Below are positions 22,329-32,518 of a DNA stretch of 64,000 nucleotides, one piece after another. Position 1 is the stretch's first letter; every line of letters begins with the position of its first letter. The notes under the pieces are model-generated. The model was not told the DNA's origin, ran no database searches, and worked only from the letters and a program-made list of their open reading frames with translations. Both the position numbers and the translations under genes were made by a program. The stretch comes from Prochlorococcus sp. AG-347-M15 (GTDB lineage Bacteria; Cyanobacteriota; Cyanobacteriia; PCC-6307; Cyanobiaceae), in assembly GCA_003281185.1 (NCBI GenBank), contig QCCS01000001.1:1-64000 (forward strand). Reading direction: 5' to 3'.

Positions 22329-22400
22329 GCCGGTATAGCTCAGCGGTAGAGCAACTGTCTCGTAAACAGTAGGTCATTGGTTCAATTCCAATTATCGGCA
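22329..22400 (+). tRNA. tRNA-Thr (anticodon CGU)
   Basis: The 72-base sequence folds as a cloverleaf. The acceptor stem GCCGGTA pairs with TATCGGC, the D arm is GCTC/GAGC, and the anticodon stem ACTGT/ACAGT encloses CTCGTAA, giving anticodon CGU for threonine ACG codons. The T arm is ATTGG-TTCAATT-CCAAT. The discriminator base is A and the 3' CCA is not encoded. It lies just upstream of two glycosyltransferase genes. Confidence 0.95.
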
Positions 22401-22422
22401 TTTCATTAATTAAGTCAAAAAA

Positions 22423-23976
22423 ATGATTAGTAAAATTTTAAAATTTAAAAATTTTCATAAACTATTTATTTTTATTCCTCTCATATTTTATTTTGGCAAA
22501 AGAAGTTACATTGCTTTTGATGAAGGCTTTTATGCATTGCAAGCTAGATGGATATTGGATAAAGGAAACTGGACAATTCCACTATGGTGGGATGAATATG
22601 TATTGGACAGAACAATAGGATTACAGTTTTTAATTGCAAAATCACAAGAAATATTTGGAAGAAATATCTCTATCGCATACTTGCCTACAACAACTGCTGC
22701 AATATTGATGTTATTCATAACTTACAAATTACATGAAGAATTATTTGACAAAAAGTATGCAATTATTTCTCCATTAATACTTTCTACAACATATCTATGG
22801 TTTGATTATTCACACCTAGCCACTCAAGATGTTATTTATTCATGTTTAGTTACTATTGGAGTATTTTCTTTAACAAAAATAAAAGGCAAAGATAATAAAT
22901 TCTATATTCTGCTTTTTGGAATTTGGATTGGTTTGTCTTTTATGATGAAAACTTTTCTTGTATTAGTACCTTTATTTTCATTAATACCATTTCTATTACA
23001 AAAAAAGAATCTTTTTTTGAGTAAATTCTTTTGGCTTGGATTATTCATTGGATTTATTCCGTTTTTAATTTGGGTATTATCTATTAATCCCTATTTAGAA
23101 AAAAATATTATTTTTTACTTAGTTGAAAAGTTTAATATTCTCTCTAACAAAAATACTTTTACGAATCCTTTCTATTATTATTTTTGGAATATTCCAGCAA
23201 CATATCTGCCCTGGAGTATTTTTGCCATTATTGGCATAATTTTTAATTTATATCAAAGTAAAGATAAAAAATATGTACTTTCCTTTTTCCCTTTAGTTTT
23301 AATAGGAATTCTAAGTATCTTTTCTACGAAAACACCTTACTATACCCTACAAATCTCATCTATTTTTGCACTGAATACTTATGTAGGAATAAAATTCATA
23401 TTTAACTCCAAAAAATTTAAACCAATTTTTGTTTTTATCACTTCAAAAATAGTTCCATTATTTTTATTCTCTCTGAACTTCACATATTATTTCTTTTTTA
23501 AAAATTCAATCAACTTTAACTTTAGGGAAAATACATTTTTAATTCTTGGACTATTATTTTTCGGGCTATCTTGGTCATTTATTAAAAATAAAAACTCATT
23601 CAAAGAACTAATCATAGCACTCATAATTGGCCCTTACTTACTAACTTCATTTCTTTTACAATCAGGATTATTCACTGATAGATCAAGAGAACTAAGAGAA
23701 ACAATGGAATATGTATCATCTCTAGATAAAGTTAAAAGTCAACAAATAAAGGTGGATAAAAGTGGGATAAAAAATTCTAGATCTCAATCAAAAATCATAA
23801 GAATTTCGTTACTAACTCCGGTACTAGGAGATGGTTTAGAAAGTATTGATCAGTTAAAGAAGTCAGAATTGATGTGGTCGACAGAATTTGAAGAAATAAA
23901 AGAGAATTCAAATTCCTATGAAGTTTTATATAAAAATGATATTTTAAAGCCATGGATATTAGTATTTAAAAAGTAA
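22423..23976 (+). CDS. GT-C fold membrane glycosyltransferase (PMT/ArnT-like, family 39/83 type)
   Basis: The 517-residue protein has about ten hydrophobic spans and an early loop motif, DEGFYALQARWILDKGNW (about residues 33-50). Its acidic DE pair is typical of the catalytic loop of dolichyl/undecaprenyl-phosphate sugar transferases. It also has TPYYTLQISSIFAL, similar to ArnT-type proteins. Such enzymes use lipid-phosphate sugars to glycosylate lipids, polysaccharides or proteins on the outer face of the cytoplasmic membrane. It starts 22 bases after the tRNA-Thr and is followed after 45 bases by a GT2 gene, suggesting an envelope-glycan pair. The sequence is markedly A/T-rich even for this genome. 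The acceptor is unknown. Confidence 0.85.
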   Translation: MISKILKFKNFHKLFIFIPLIFYFGKRSYIAFDEGFYALQARWILDKGNWTIPLWWDEYVLDRTIGLQFLIAKSQEIFGRNISIAYLPTTTAAILMLFITYKLHEELFDKKYAIISPLILSTTYLWFDYSHLATQDVIYSCLVTIGVFSLTKIKGKDNKFYILLFGIWIGLSFMMKTFLVLVPLFSLIPFLLQKKNLFLSKFFWLGLFIGFIPFLIWVLSINPYLEKNIIFYLVEKFNILSNKNTFTNPFYYYFWNIPATYLPWSIFAIIGIIFNLYQSKDKKYVLSFFPLVLIGILSIFSTKTPYYTLQISSIFALNTYVGIKFIFNSKKFKPIFVFITSKIVPLFLFSLNFTYYFFFKNSINFNFRENTFLILGLLFFGLSWSFIKNKNSFKELIIALIIGPYLLTSFLLQSGLFTDRSRELRETMEYVSSLDKVKSQQIKVDKSGIKNSRSQSKIIRISLLTPVLGDGLESIDQLKKSELMWSTEFEEIKENSNSYEVLYKNDILKPWILVFKK

Positions 23977-24021
23977 ATAATCAATATATACTAAAGTGTC
24001 ATTATAAAAATTTATAGAGTA

Positions 24022-25113
24022 ATGCAATCTGTTAATACGTGGGATTTAACGAATAATAAACTTCATCAATTATTTAAAGACAATAACGAATTTATTGCAA
24101 TTAAAGTTAGAGGTAATACTTGGGAGCCAATAACTAGATGGCTAAGATTAGATTCAAGAGTTTTTAGAGAGACTACTTCTAAAGCACGAATAACTTTATG
24201 CGATATTGAATCTCTTGCGGAAATTTATAATTATAGATCTATTAGATGGAAAGCAAAAAAATTAACACCTTTGCCTACTAAACTAATTCCAAATTCTTTA
24301 AAAAATATTTTTCGCAAACTACCTATTATCAAACAATTTGCCTACGTTCTAGAAATATATTTTTATAAATATAATGAAAATATTTCTGATCATTTGATAT
24401 CAATTGTAATCCCTGCAAGAAATGAGGCTGGTAATAAACAACTTTTAAAAGATGCACTAAATAAATTTAAAAAAATACCAAAGAAATTAGAAATCATATT
24501 CGTTGAAGGAAATAGCATTGATAGTACATATAAAATGCTTAAAGAGTTAAAAGAAAATTTCTCAGAATTCTTTAAGATATCTCTTTTAAAACAAACTTCT
24601 AAAGGGAAAAAAAATGCAGTTGTAGAAGGATTTAATATTTCTAAAGGTGAAACCCTCGCCATTATTGATAGTGATTTCACTGTAGATATTGATGATAGTA
24701 TTGCGGCGATTATGGAATCAACTAAAAATGAAAATATTCTTATTAATTGTGCCCGCACAACCTTTCCAATGGAAAAAGATGCAATGAGATGGGCTAATTA
24801 TATAGGAAATAGACTCTTTGCGATATTTTTATCAATCCTCATAAATAAGCCGGTATCCGATTCACTTTGTGGAACAAAAGTTTTTTCAAGAAAATTCTTT
24901 AAGCTTATGAAAAAAAACGGTAGTTGGGATTCCAAGTCTGACCCATTTGGAGACTTTACAATAATATTTGAAGCAGCAAACAATAATATTAAAATACTTA
25001 ATTATCCAGTTAGATATTACGCTAGAAAATCTGGAGCGCCAAATATATCTAGATGGATTGATGGATTAAAACTTCTTAAAGTATGTTGGATTTATATGAT
25101 TTCTGATATTTGA
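24022..25113 (+). CDS. Glycosyltransferase family 2
   Basis: The 363-residue protein has a GT-A domain beginning near residue 128 (SIVIPARNEAGNK), with VEGNSIDSTY, GKKNAVVEGFNISKGE and the metal/nucleotide-sugar motif IIDSDFT (about 213-219). The preceding 125 residues look unlike the core and contain a short basic amphipathic stretch (LKNIFRKLPIIKQF). Residues CGTKVF and DPFGDFTIIFEAA match the acceptor side of polyprenol-phosphate sugar transferases. It probably makes a lipid-linked sugar donor used by the neighbouring GT-C enzyme, but that is inference from pairing. Confidence 0.85.
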   Translation: MQSVNTWDLTNNKLHQLFKDNNEFIAIKVRGNTWEPITRWLRLDSRVFRETTSKARITLCDIESLAEIYNYRSIRWKAKKLTPLPTKLIPNSLKNIFRKLPIIKQFAYVLEIYFYKYNENISDHLISIVIPARNEAGNKQLLKDALNKFKKIPKKLEIIFVEGNSIDSTYKMLKELKENFSEFFKISLLKQTSKGKKNAVVEGFNISKGETLAIIDSDFTVDIDDSIAAIMESTKNENILINCARTTFPMEKDAMRWANYIGNRLFAIFLSILINKPVSDSLCGTKVFSRKFFKLMKKNGSWDSKSDPFGDFTIIFEAANNNIKILNYPVRYYARKSGAPNISRWIDGLKLLKVCWIYMISDI

Positions 25114-25190
25114 ATTTAAATAAATTTTTTGAAGTATTTACCAAAGATTTTTAATTTCGACAAATTAGTAATAAAGTAGTTAGATTCTTT

Positions 25191-26843
25191 ATGATTGTAG
25201 ATAAATTAGAATTTCGAGGTATGAGTTTTAATTTCGAGTTCAAAAAATCAAATAATAAAAATTCCAATAGAAATCACTATGGAAAAATTCTTACTATAAG
25301 ACTTCCATGTAATCCAATATTTCCTATAGGGCCAATTTATTTAGCAGATCATATTCATAAATGTTTTCCAAACATAGAGCAGCAATTTATTGATTTAGCT
25401 ATAATCCCATCTAATACAGTTAGCAAATATTTATGTAGAAAAATTGATCAATTTAGACCACATCTAATCATTTTTTCATGGAGAGATATACAAATTTATG
25501 CACCTGTAGATGGCAGAAGTGGGAATCCCCTTCAAAACTCTTTTGAGGTTTTCTATTCAAAAAATATTCTTAAAAAAATTAGAGGTTCTTGGGGAGGATT
25601 AAAATTAATTGCATCTCATTACGGAGAAATACATAGAAATACTTCTTTAGTAAAGATTGGACTTAAAAGAGCAGAAAAATACAACAAAAACGTAAAAGTA
25701 ATTTTAGGAGGTGGAGCTGTCAGTGTTTTCTATGAACAATTAGGAAATTTACTTCCAAAAGGAACTGTTATTTCAGTTGGAGAGGGAGAAAATCTTATAG
25801 AGAAAATTATTAAGGGAGATTCGATAGAGGAAGAAAGATGTTATCTTGCTGGACAAAAACCCCGGAACAGACTAATACATGAACAACCTTTAGGGACCGT
25901 TAAAACTGCCTGCAACTATAAATATATAAAATCAATATGGCCAGAATTCAATTGGTATATTGAAGGTGGTGATTACTATGTAGGAGTGCAAACAAAAAGA
26001 GGTTGTCCTCATAATTGTTGTTTCTGTATTTATACGGTTGTAGAGGGCAAGCAGGTTCGTGTTAACCCCGTTAATGAAGTAATCAAAGAGATGAAGCAAT
26101 TATATGATATCGGAGTCAGAGGATTTTGGTTCACAGATGCTCAATTTATTCCAGCCAAAAAACATATTGAAGATGCAAAAACTCTTTTGAGAGCTATTAA
26201 AGACCAAGGATGGGACGACATTAATTGGGCTGCATATATTAGAGCAGACAATATTGATGCTGAGTTAGCGCAGCTTATGGTAGACACAGGTATGAGTTAT
26301 TTTGAAATAGGTATAACTTCTGGATCTCAGGAACTTGTTAGGAAAATGAGCTTAGCATATGACCTTAAAACAGTATTGAATAATTGCAGAATGCTAGTCA
26401 AATCAGGTTTCAAGAATCATGTTTCAGTTAATTATTCATTCAATGTTTTTGATGAAACGCCAAGTACCATAAGACAAACTATTGCTTACCACAGAGAATT
26501 GGAAAATATTTTTGGTAAAGGCTTAGTTGATCCAGCTATATTCTTTATAGGTTTACAACCTCATACTCTTCTTGAGAAATACGCCTTAGAACATAAAATT
26601 TTGAAGCCTAATTACAATCCAATGAGCATGATGCCCTGGACAGCAAGAAAACTTTTATGGAATCCAGGCTCATTAGGAAAAAAACTTGGTCAGGTTTGCT
26701 TAGAAGCATTTGATAATAAAGAAGATGAATTTGGTAAAACAGTTATAAACATTCTTGAAAGAGAATATGGAAAATGTTCTCTAAAAGAATCCTTAAAAGT
26801 TCGTCCTCTATCTGAGAGAAAACTAGCTTATTCGAAACAATAA
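25191..26843 (+). CDS. B12-binding/radical SAM protein (possible photosystem II high-light acclimation family)
   Basis: The 550-residue protein has an N-terminal Rossmann-like region of the B12-binding type (about 30-210, including VILGGGAVSVFY and VGEGENLIEKII). A radical SAM domain follows with Cys272, Cys276 and Cys279 (GCPHNCCFC). Downstream are FTDAQFIPAKKH and YFEIGITSGSQELVRKM, typical of the barrel. A C-terminal extension of about 150 residues follows. From memory, cyanobacterial proteins of this kind are annotated as a photosystem II high-light acclimation radical SAM family; I cannot confirm that match here. An ATG ten codons on (25221) is an alternative start. It follows the glycosyltransferases by 77 bases and is convergent with clpS. 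Confidence 0.8.
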   Translation: MIVDKLEFRGMSFNFEFKKSNNKNSNRNHYGKILTIRLPCNPIFPIGPIYLADHIHKCFPNIEQQFIDLAIIPSNTVSKYLCRKIDQFRPHLIIFSWRDIQIYAPVDGRSGNPLQNSFEVFYSKNILKKIRGSWGGLKLIASHYGEIHRNTSLVKIGLKRAEKYNKNVKVILGGGAVSVFYEQLGNLLPKGTVISVGEGENLIEKIIKGDSIEEERCYLAGQKPRNRLIHEQPLGTVKTACNYKYIKSIWPEFNWYIEGGDYYVGVQTKRGCPHNCCFCIYTVVEGKQVRVNPVNEVIKEMKQLYDIGVRGFWFTDAQFIPAKKHIEDAKTLLRAIKDQGWDDINWAAYIRADNIDAELAQLMVDTGMSYFEIGITSGSQELVRKMSLAYDLKTVLNNCRMLVKSGFKNHVSVNYSFNVFDETPSTIRQTIAYHRELENIFGKGLVDPAIFFIGLQPHTLLEKYALEHKILKPNYNPMSMMPWTARKLLWNPGSLGKKLGQVCLEAFDNKEDEFGKTVINILEREYGKCSLKESLKVRPLSERKLAYSKQ

Positions 26844-26855
26844 ATGCAATCTTTA

Positions 26856-27173
26856 TTAATCTTCCTTCTCAATTGAACTAGAGATTCCTTTAGATTTTAA
26901 TGATTCCGAGTAAAATTCAGCTGGCTCCAAATCACAAACAATTACCAAACCAATTCCAGTATTGTGTGCCTCTAACATTATGGCGATAGCATCTTGCTCA
27001 CTTAATTGCGGAACAACTTCTCTTAGTGAAAGGGTGACATACTCCATGGAATTAACTGGATCATTATGAAGCAAAACCTTATATTTTGGAGATTTATTCT
27101 TTAACTCAGCAGGTTGCTTTTCAATAACGGCTGAATTAATACTTATACTTTGTTCTAACTTTATTGATAGCAT
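26856..27173 (-). CDS. clpS: ClpS, adaptor of the Clp protease
   Basis: ClpS binds N-degron substrates and hands them to ClpAP/ClpCP. The 105-residue protein has the conserved KYKVLLHNDPVNSMEYVTLSL core, with the HNDP/N-degron pocket residues, then AIAIMLEAHNTGIGLVIVCD. Cyanobacteria often have two paralogues, ClpS1 and ClpS2; this one keeps the canonical pocket, but I cannot assign which it is. It lies 30 bases downstream of dapL on the same strand. Confidence 0.93.
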   Translation of the reverse strand: MLSIKLEQSISINSAVIEKQPAELKNKSPKYKVLLHNDPVNSMEYVTLSLREVVPQLSEQDAIAIMLEAHNTGIGLVIVCDLEPAEFYSESLKSKGISSSIEKED

Positions 27174-27203
27174 TAATTTTTTTTGGTTTTAATAATATTT
27201 TAA

Positions 27204-28430
27204 TTATATATTAATTATTCTTTCCATTGCATTAATCACATTTGATCGTGAGTTAAATGCTGACAAACGAAAATAACCTTCTCCAGATAATCCAAATCCG
27301 CTTCCAGGTGTTCCCACGACACTAACTTTTTGAAGAAGAAAATCAAAAAAGTCCCATGATGTCATTTGATCGGGAACTTTGATCCATATATAAGGAGCAT
27401 TATCTCCACCATAAACTTTAAATCCTGCAGCATTAAGTTTATTTTTCATAATCTTTGCATTTTCCATATAAAAATCAATTAAATTTCTCACCTCTTTCTT
27501 CCCTTCATGAGAATAAACAGCCTCCGCTCCTCTTTGAACGATATAACTTACTCCGTTGAATTTTGTAGATTGTCTCCTGTTCCATAATGACCATAATTCT
27601 ATTTCCTCATTTGTTGAAGTAAAACCTAAGAGATTTTTAGGTATCACTGTATAAGCACACCTTACACCTGTGAATCCTGCATTCTTTGAAAAAGATCTAA
27701 ATTCAATTGCACAATCTTTTGCTCCTTCAATCTCATAAATTGAATGAGGAATATCTTTATCTTGAATAAATGCTTCATAAGCAGCATCAAAAAGTATTAA
27801 AGATTTATTTTGAAGAGCATAATCAACCCACTTCTTCAATTCTTTTTTCGTGATAGTTGCCCCTGTAGGATTATTTGGGAAACAAAGATATAAAATATCA
27901 ACTTTGTTTTTAGGTATTTCTGGCAGAAAATTATTTTCTTCGTTTATAGCAATATATGTCAATCCTCGGTAATTGCCATTCTCGAGAGTGTCTCCAGTTC
28001 TTCCCGTCATAACGTTACTATCAACATAAACAGGGTAAACAGGATCTGTTACAGCAATTGAATTATCTTTGCCAAGTATATCTAATATATTGCTACTATC
28101 GCATTTTGAGCCATCTGAAACAAAAATTTCTTCAGGTAGAATTTCACAGCCTCTCTTAGAAAAATCATGCTCACTTATTTTTTCTCTTAGCCAAGAATAA
28201 CCTTGCTCTGGTCCATACCCCCTAAAACCTTCAGTTGATGCCATATCATTTAAAGCTTTAGCCATAGCATCTGTACAGGCTTTAGGTAATGGTTCTGTCA
28301 CATCTCCTATGCCAAGCTTAATTATGTTAGAATTCTTATTTGATTCTGAATATATTTTTACTCTTTTTGCAATCTCCGGAAATAAATATCCTGCTTTGAG
28401 TTTTAAATAGTTTTCGTTTACTTGAATCAC
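27204..28430 (-). CDS. dapL: LL-diaminopimelate aminotransferase
   Basis: DapL converts tetrahydrodipicolinate directly to LL-diaminopimelate using glutamate, feeding lysine and peptidoglycan synthesis by the short route used in cyanobacteria and plants. The 408-residue fold-type I aminotransferase shows [32 protein letters not shown] and the pyridoxal-phosphate lysine in [18 protein letters not shown]. The length matches the family. It is divergent from rne across a 290-base spacer. Confidence 0.96.
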   Translation of the reverse strand: MIQVNENYLKLKAGYLFPEIAKRVKIYSESNKNSNIIKLGIGDVTEPLPKACTDAMAKALNDMASTEGFRGYGPEQGYSWLREKISEHDFSKRGCEILPEEIFVSDGSKCDSSNILDILGKDNSIAVTDPVYPVYVDSNVMTGRTGDTLENGNYRGLTYIAINEENNFLPEIPKNKVDILYLCFPNNPTGATITKKELKKWVDYALQNKSLILFDAAYEAFIQDKDIPHSIYEIEGAKDCAIEFRSFSKNAGFTGVRCAYTVIPKNLLGFTSTNEEIELWSLWNRRQSTKFNGVSYIVQRGAEAVYSHEGKKEVRNLIDFYMENAKIMKNKLNAAGFKVYGGDNAPYIWIKVPDQMTSWDFFDFLLQKVSVVGTPGSGFGLSGEGYFRLSAFNSRSNVINAMERIINI

Positions 28431-28720
28431 TTTAAATAGAAATTAACCAATACAAGGATAATGGATCAACGTGCTTTAGTGGTGATTAAATGTTAAAATT
28501 ATCTTAGTTATGATTTTATCGAGAAGATCATAGCTATGAATTCAATTTCAATCAGTTTGAAGGTCGTTTAAAGCATTATACATAGCAAAATCTAATTGCT
28601 TTTAACTTTAATTTTATTAAGTAAATATTATTAGCTATAAATTTACTTTCTCAAGAGATAAAAGGCTTAACTCTTAACTTTATATGATTTTCAAAATTCA
28701 AACCATTCATAATCAACTAT
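28431..28720 (+). promoter_or_regulatory. Long leader/promoter region upstream of rne
   Basis: The 290 bases between the dapL start and the rne start carry no supported gene. A tiny frame at 28536-28571 (MNSISISLKVV) could be an upstream ORF but has weak support. Long 5' leaders that allow RNase E to control its own mRNA are known in bacteria. From memory, a leader-altered rne transcript has been reported in Prochlorococcus MED4 during phage infection. A -10-like TAAAAT is present near 28493-28498. The dapL promoter must also lie here on the other strand. Confidence 0.4.
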
Positions 28721-30541
28721 ATGTCTCAGCAAATTATCATCGCTGAGCAGGCTCGTATTGCAGCACTACTCACAGATGATCGAGTTGATGAATTAATCGT
28801 CGCACAAGGTCAATATCAAATTGGCGATATTTTTTTAGGAACAGTTGAAAATGTTCTTCCTGGCATTGATGCCGCTTTCATTAATATTGGTGAAAGTGAT
28901 AAAAATGGATTCATCCATGTATCAGATTTAGGTCCATTAAGACTCAAGAAAGGATTATTAGGCATAACGGAATTATTAGAACCAAAACAAAAAGTTTTAG
29001 TGCAGGTAATAAAGGAACCCACAGGATCTAAAGGTCCTAGACTTACAGGAAGTATCGCAATCCCAGGAAAGTACTTGATTTTACAACCACATGGACAAGG
29101 AGTGAATATTTCCAGAAAGATCAATACAGAAACAGAAAGAAGCCGTTTAAAAGCTCTTGGGGTTTTAATAAAACCACCTGGTACAGGTTTACTTTTTAGA
29201 ACAGAGGCCGAAAAGATAAAAGAAGAACTGCTTATTGAAGATTTAGAATATTTAATTCAACAATGGGAAAATATCATAAAAGTTTCTGAGACTTCTAATC
29301 CACCAAATTTAATAAAAAGAGATGATGATTTCTCTCTTAAGATTTTAAGAGACTACATTAAGTCATCAACTAAAAGCATAATAATTGATAGTAAATTTTC
29401 AGTTGAAAGAGCAAAAGATTTTTTAACAAACAATGAATCTCATTTAAATATTGAATTTCACGATAACGATTTAAACCAACATATTTTAGAAAAGTACGAA
29501 ATAAAAAAAACAATTCAAAAAGCTCTTCAACCAAGAGTAGATCTTCCTTCCGGAGGTTACATAATTATTGAACCAACTGAAGCACTAACAGTAATTGATG
29601 TTAACTCGGGATCATTTACTAGATCTGCCAATTCAAGACAAACTGTTTTATGGACTAATTGTGAAGCAGCAGTTGAAATCTCAAGACAAATGAAATTAAG
29701 AAATATTGGTGGAGTTATAGTAATTGATTTTATCGATATGGAATCAAGGAGAGATCAATTTCAATTACTTGAACATTTTACTGCAGCAATTAAAGATGAT
29801 TCTGCGAGACCTCAAATAGCTCAGCTTACTGAATTAGGATTAGTTGAGTTAACCAGAAAAAGGCAAGGTCAAAATATATATGAATTATTCGGTAAAAAAT
29901 GTTCTACTTGCAACGGCACAGGCCATGTAGAAAATCAATTTAATTTTGAACTTTCTAATCTACAAACTAAAAATAATGAAGAAAAGCACAATAAATCAAA
30001 AAGTATAAAAACTATAGATATAGTTTCTCCTCAATCATCTGAAAAGCAGGAAAAAATCATTGAAAAAGAATCCTTTACCTCCAAGAACCTAAATAAGGAT
30101 GATTCTTCTAATAAAAAAGGAAATGATAATGATGATTTAAATACATTAAATTCAAAAGAAAAAAATATAATTAATGTTGATCTTACTAGTGATGAAAAAA
30201 TTGTTTTCAGTCAATTAGGAATTAATCCACTAATAAAATTAGGGAAAGAATATCTCACTAGTAATAATTTTGTGCGATTAAACGATGATAACGAAAAAGA
30301 AAAAGCTTTAAGTGATAAAAAAACTAGAGCAAAACAAATTAAACGAATACCAAAATCTAAAGAAGTATTAGATATTGATATTAATATTGAAGAAAATGCA
30401 AACTTCAAAGATAATTTACCCAAAAAAGCCAAAAATAACGAGGAAGTTATAATTTTAGACAATAGTGATGAAATCGAACTTACAGATGAGATAAACAATG
30501 CAAGAAAAAAACGAAGAAGATCATCAGCAAGTATTGAATAA
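28721..30541 (+). CDS. rne: Ribonuclease E/G
   Basis: RNase E makes the initial endonucleolytic cuts in mRNA decay and rRNA/tRNA processing. The 606-residue protein has an N-terminal S1 domain ([20 protein letters not shown], about 30-110), the DNase I-like catalytic core with DVNSGSF (about 293-299) and VIDFIDME (about 333-340), and the zinc-link cysteines Cys394 and Cys397 (CSTCNGTGH). The C-terminal 190 residues are charged and probably disordered, ending in [11 protein letters not shown]. That basic motif matches the short C-terminal arginine-rich peptide by which cyanobacterial RNase E binds polynucleotide phosphorylase. The end overlaps rnhB by 44 bases. Confidence 0.95.
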   Translation: MSQQIIIAEQARIAALLTDDRVDELIVAQGQYQIGDIFLGTVENVLPGIDAAFINIGESDKNGFIHVSDLGPLRLKKGLLGITELLEPKQKVLVQVIKEPTGSKGPRLTGSIAIPGKYLILQPHGQGVNISRKINTETERSRLKALGVLIKPPGTGLLFRTEAEKIKEELLIEDLEYLIQQWENIIKVSETSNPPNLIKRDDDFSLKILRDYIKSSTKSIIIDSKFSVERAKDFLTNNESHLNIEFHDNDLNQHILEKYEIKKTIQKALQPRVDLPSGGYIIIEPTEALTVIDVNSGSFTRSANSRQTVLWTNCEAAVEISRQMKLRNIGGVIVIDFIDMESRRDQFQLLEHFTAAIKDDSARPQIAQLTELGLVELTRKRQGQNIYELFGKKCSTCNGTGHVENQFNFELSNLQTKNNEEKHNKSKSIKTIDIVSPQSSEKQEKIIEKESFTSKNLNKDDSSNKKGNDNDDLNTLNSKEKNIINVDLTSDEKIVFSQLGINPLIKLGKEYLTSNNFVRLNDDNEKEKALSDKKTRAKQIKRIPKSKEVLDIDINIEENANFKDNLPKKAKNNEEVIILDNSDEIELTDEINNARKKRRRSSASIE

Positions 30542-31115
30542 AATATACGAAGTTGGAATAGATGAAGTTGGGAAGGGAGCGGTTTTTGGCCCAGTTTTCT
30601 CAGCAGTAATTGTTCTAACAGAAAAAAATGAACTAATCTTAAAAAAATTTGGCGTAAAAGATAGTAAAAAATTAACTCCTAAAATAAGAGAATTACTTGT
30701 GCCGAAAATTCTATTACTATCTTCAGATTATGGAATTGGGCAATCCTCAGTCAGAGAAATAGAAAAGCTCGGCATTAGAGAAGCCACGGAACTTTCAATG
30801 ATAAGAGCTTTAAAAAAATTAAGAGAGAAGCCATCTGAACTAATAGTTGATGGCCCATTGTTATTAAGACCATGGAACGGAATTCAGAAAAATATAGTTT
30901 CGGGAGACTCGAAATTTATAGCAATAGCTTCTGCAAGCATAATTGCAAAAGTTTCTCGCGACAATCTAATGGAAAGATTAGAAAAAAAATACCCAGGATA
31001 CTTAATATTTAAAAATAAGGGCTATGGTACCAGTGAGCATCTTTCAATTATCAAAAAAAATGGATTAACAAGGCTTCATAGGAAAAGCTTTTTAAAAAAA
31101 TCAAATCTTATTTAA
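30498..31115 (+). CDS. rnhB: Ribonuclease HII
   Basis: RNase HII cuts RNA in RNA-DNA hybrids and starts removal of single ribonucleotides from DNA. The 205-residue protein has the active-site [13 protein letters not shown] with Asp22 and Glu23, the KDSKKL motif, VDGPLLL, and [15 protein letters not shown]. The annotated ATG lies within the 3' end of rne. A TTG at 30534 that overlaps the rne stop would also preserve the core. Its 3' end overlaps the convergent DUF1997 gene by 15 bases. Confidence 0.95.
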   Translation: MQEKNEEDHQQVLNKIYEVGIDEVGKGAVFGPVFSAVIVLTEKNELILKKFGVKDSKKLTPKIRELLVPKILLLSSDYGIGQSSVREIEKLGIREATELSMIRALKKLREKPSELIVDGPLLLRPWNGIQKNIVSGDSKFIAIASASIIAKVSRDNLMERLEKKYPGYLIFKNKGYGTSEHLSIIKKNGLTRLHRKSFLKKSNLI

Positions 31116-31619
31116 TTCACACCAATCTAAAAAGTCTCTAACTAATTGCTGTTGAACTCTAGACTTTATACCTAATAAAATTCCATTTAATACAGACTGG
31201 CCAGTAGATTCCAAAATTTTTTTTGGTACCAACTTCAATAAAGGAGGTTGACTTACAGATACCCCTAAAATCGCCTCTCCTTCTAATCCAACATTAGTTG
31301 CTTCTAAATTAGCCTTCAAAATAAGATCAAAGTCATCTATGATTCCTAAACCATCCAATTTACTTTCAAGGGCACTCATTCTTAAAATTCCGTCTCGATT
31401 TTCTACCGCAATTGAAACAACAGGGTTAATTTCTAATTGAAAAACCTTAAAGCTTGTTACTGTATACTTATATCTGCCATCTCCTTGAGGTACTAATTTG
31501 TTGGAGTCCAGCATTGCTCCAACCACTCTTTCTTCCTCCAAAAGATATTTAGAAAGATATTCTTTATTTCGTGTTACAGAAAGCTTTAGTTTCTGTTTAG
31601 CATCAAAGGACAATAGCAT
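31101..31619 (-). CDS. DUF1997 family protein
   Basis: The 172-residue protein has no clear signal peptide. Its beta-rich pattern ([40 protein letters not shown]) ends in a helix with [19 protein letters not shown]. This matches DUF1997, a family widespread in cyanobacteria and plants with a fold I would guess resembles lipid-binding or coenzyme Q-binding START-like proteins. No function is established that I know of. It is convergent with rnhB, overlapping by 15 bases, and divergent from pheA with 52 bases between. Confidence 0.8.
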   Translation of the reverse strand: MLLSFDAKQKLKLSVTRNKEYLSKYLLEEERVVGAMLDSNKLVPQGDGRYKYTVTSFKVFQLEINPVVSIAVENRDGILRMSALESKLDGLGIIDDFDLILKANLEATNVGLEGEAILGVSVSQPPLLKLVPKKILESTGQSVLNGILLGIKSRVQQQLVRDFLDWCELNKI

Positions 31620-31671
31620 TTCCTATATCCCTCCAATGCTTATTTGATATCTTTTTTTTTTACAGTTAATC

Positions 31672-32517
31672 ATGAGCAAACAAATTGCATATTTAGGTCC
31701 TGAAGGGACATACGCAGAAAAAGCAGCTCATATACTATCAAAGCTTGCCAATTTTCAGACTCCTATATTTGTACCATGTAATGGGTTACATTCGGTCATC
31801 AAATCAATTGCCTACAACATTTGTGATGCTGCAGTAGTTCCTATTGAGAATTCTGTAGAAGGAGGTGTTACAGCGACCCTAGATGCCCTTTGGAAATTCC
31901 CCGACATATTTATCAACAAAGCAATTGTTTTGCCGATAAAACATGCATTAATTAGTGATGGAGAACTTCCCATGATTTCAGAAGTATTATCTCATCCTCA
32001 AGCATTGGCTCAATGTTCAGAATGGTTATCTGAAAATCTCCCAAATGCAATACCTTTGCCAACAAATTCAACATCAGAAGCTGTCAAGATGGTTAAAGGT
32101 AGTACATTCAGAGCGGCTATTGGTTCGAAATCATTAACTCAAATAGAAGGACTTAAAGAATTAGCCTTTCCTATCAATGATGTACCAGGAAATTGCACTA
32201 GATTTGTCTTATTGAGCAAAGAGTTAAATTCTTATCCATCTAATATTGCCAGTTTTGCTTTCTCATTAATCTCAAACGAACCAGGTGCCTTACTAAAAGC
32301 TTTAAATTATATTGCAGATTTTGGATTTAATATGAGTAAAATAGAATCCAGACCTTCTAAAAGAGAATTAGGAGAATACATAATTTATATTGATTTAGAA
32401 ATCAATAATCAAAATAATATCAAAAACTTTCTTGACTTAAAAAATAATTTAAAACCGCTATGCAATAACTTTGTAGATTTTGGAAATTATTTTTCTGAAA
32501 AAGTTGATTTAGATTAA
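31672..32517 (+). CDS. pheA: Prephenate dehydratase
   Basis: PheA decarboxylates and dehydrates prephenate to phenylpyruvate for phenylalanine synthesis. The 281-residue protein begins with the periplasmic-binding-like catalytic domain (IAYLGPEGTYAEKAA; VPIENSVEGGVTATLD) and has the catalytic GNCTRFVLLS motif. An ACT regulatory domain follows (NEPGALLKALNYIADFGFNM, with the ESRP motif), which binds phenylalanine for feedback inhibition. No chorismate mutase domain is present, as in cyanobacteria. It is convergent with the methyltransferase, which ends one base away. Confidence 0.95.
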   Translation: MSKQIAYLGPEGTYAEKAAHILSKLANFQTPIFVPCNGLHSVIKSIAYNICDAAVVPIENSVEGGVTATLDALWKFPDIFINKAIVLPIKHALISDGELPMISEVLSHPQALAQCSEWLSENLPNAIPLPTNSTSEAVKMVKGSTFRAAIGSKSLTQIEGLKELAFPINDVPGNCTRFVLLSKELNSYPSNIASFAFSLISNEPGALLKALNYIADFGFNMSKIESRPSKRELGEYIIYIDLEINNQNNIKNFLDLKNNLKPLCNNFVDFGNYFSEKVDLD

Positions 32518-32518
32518 T

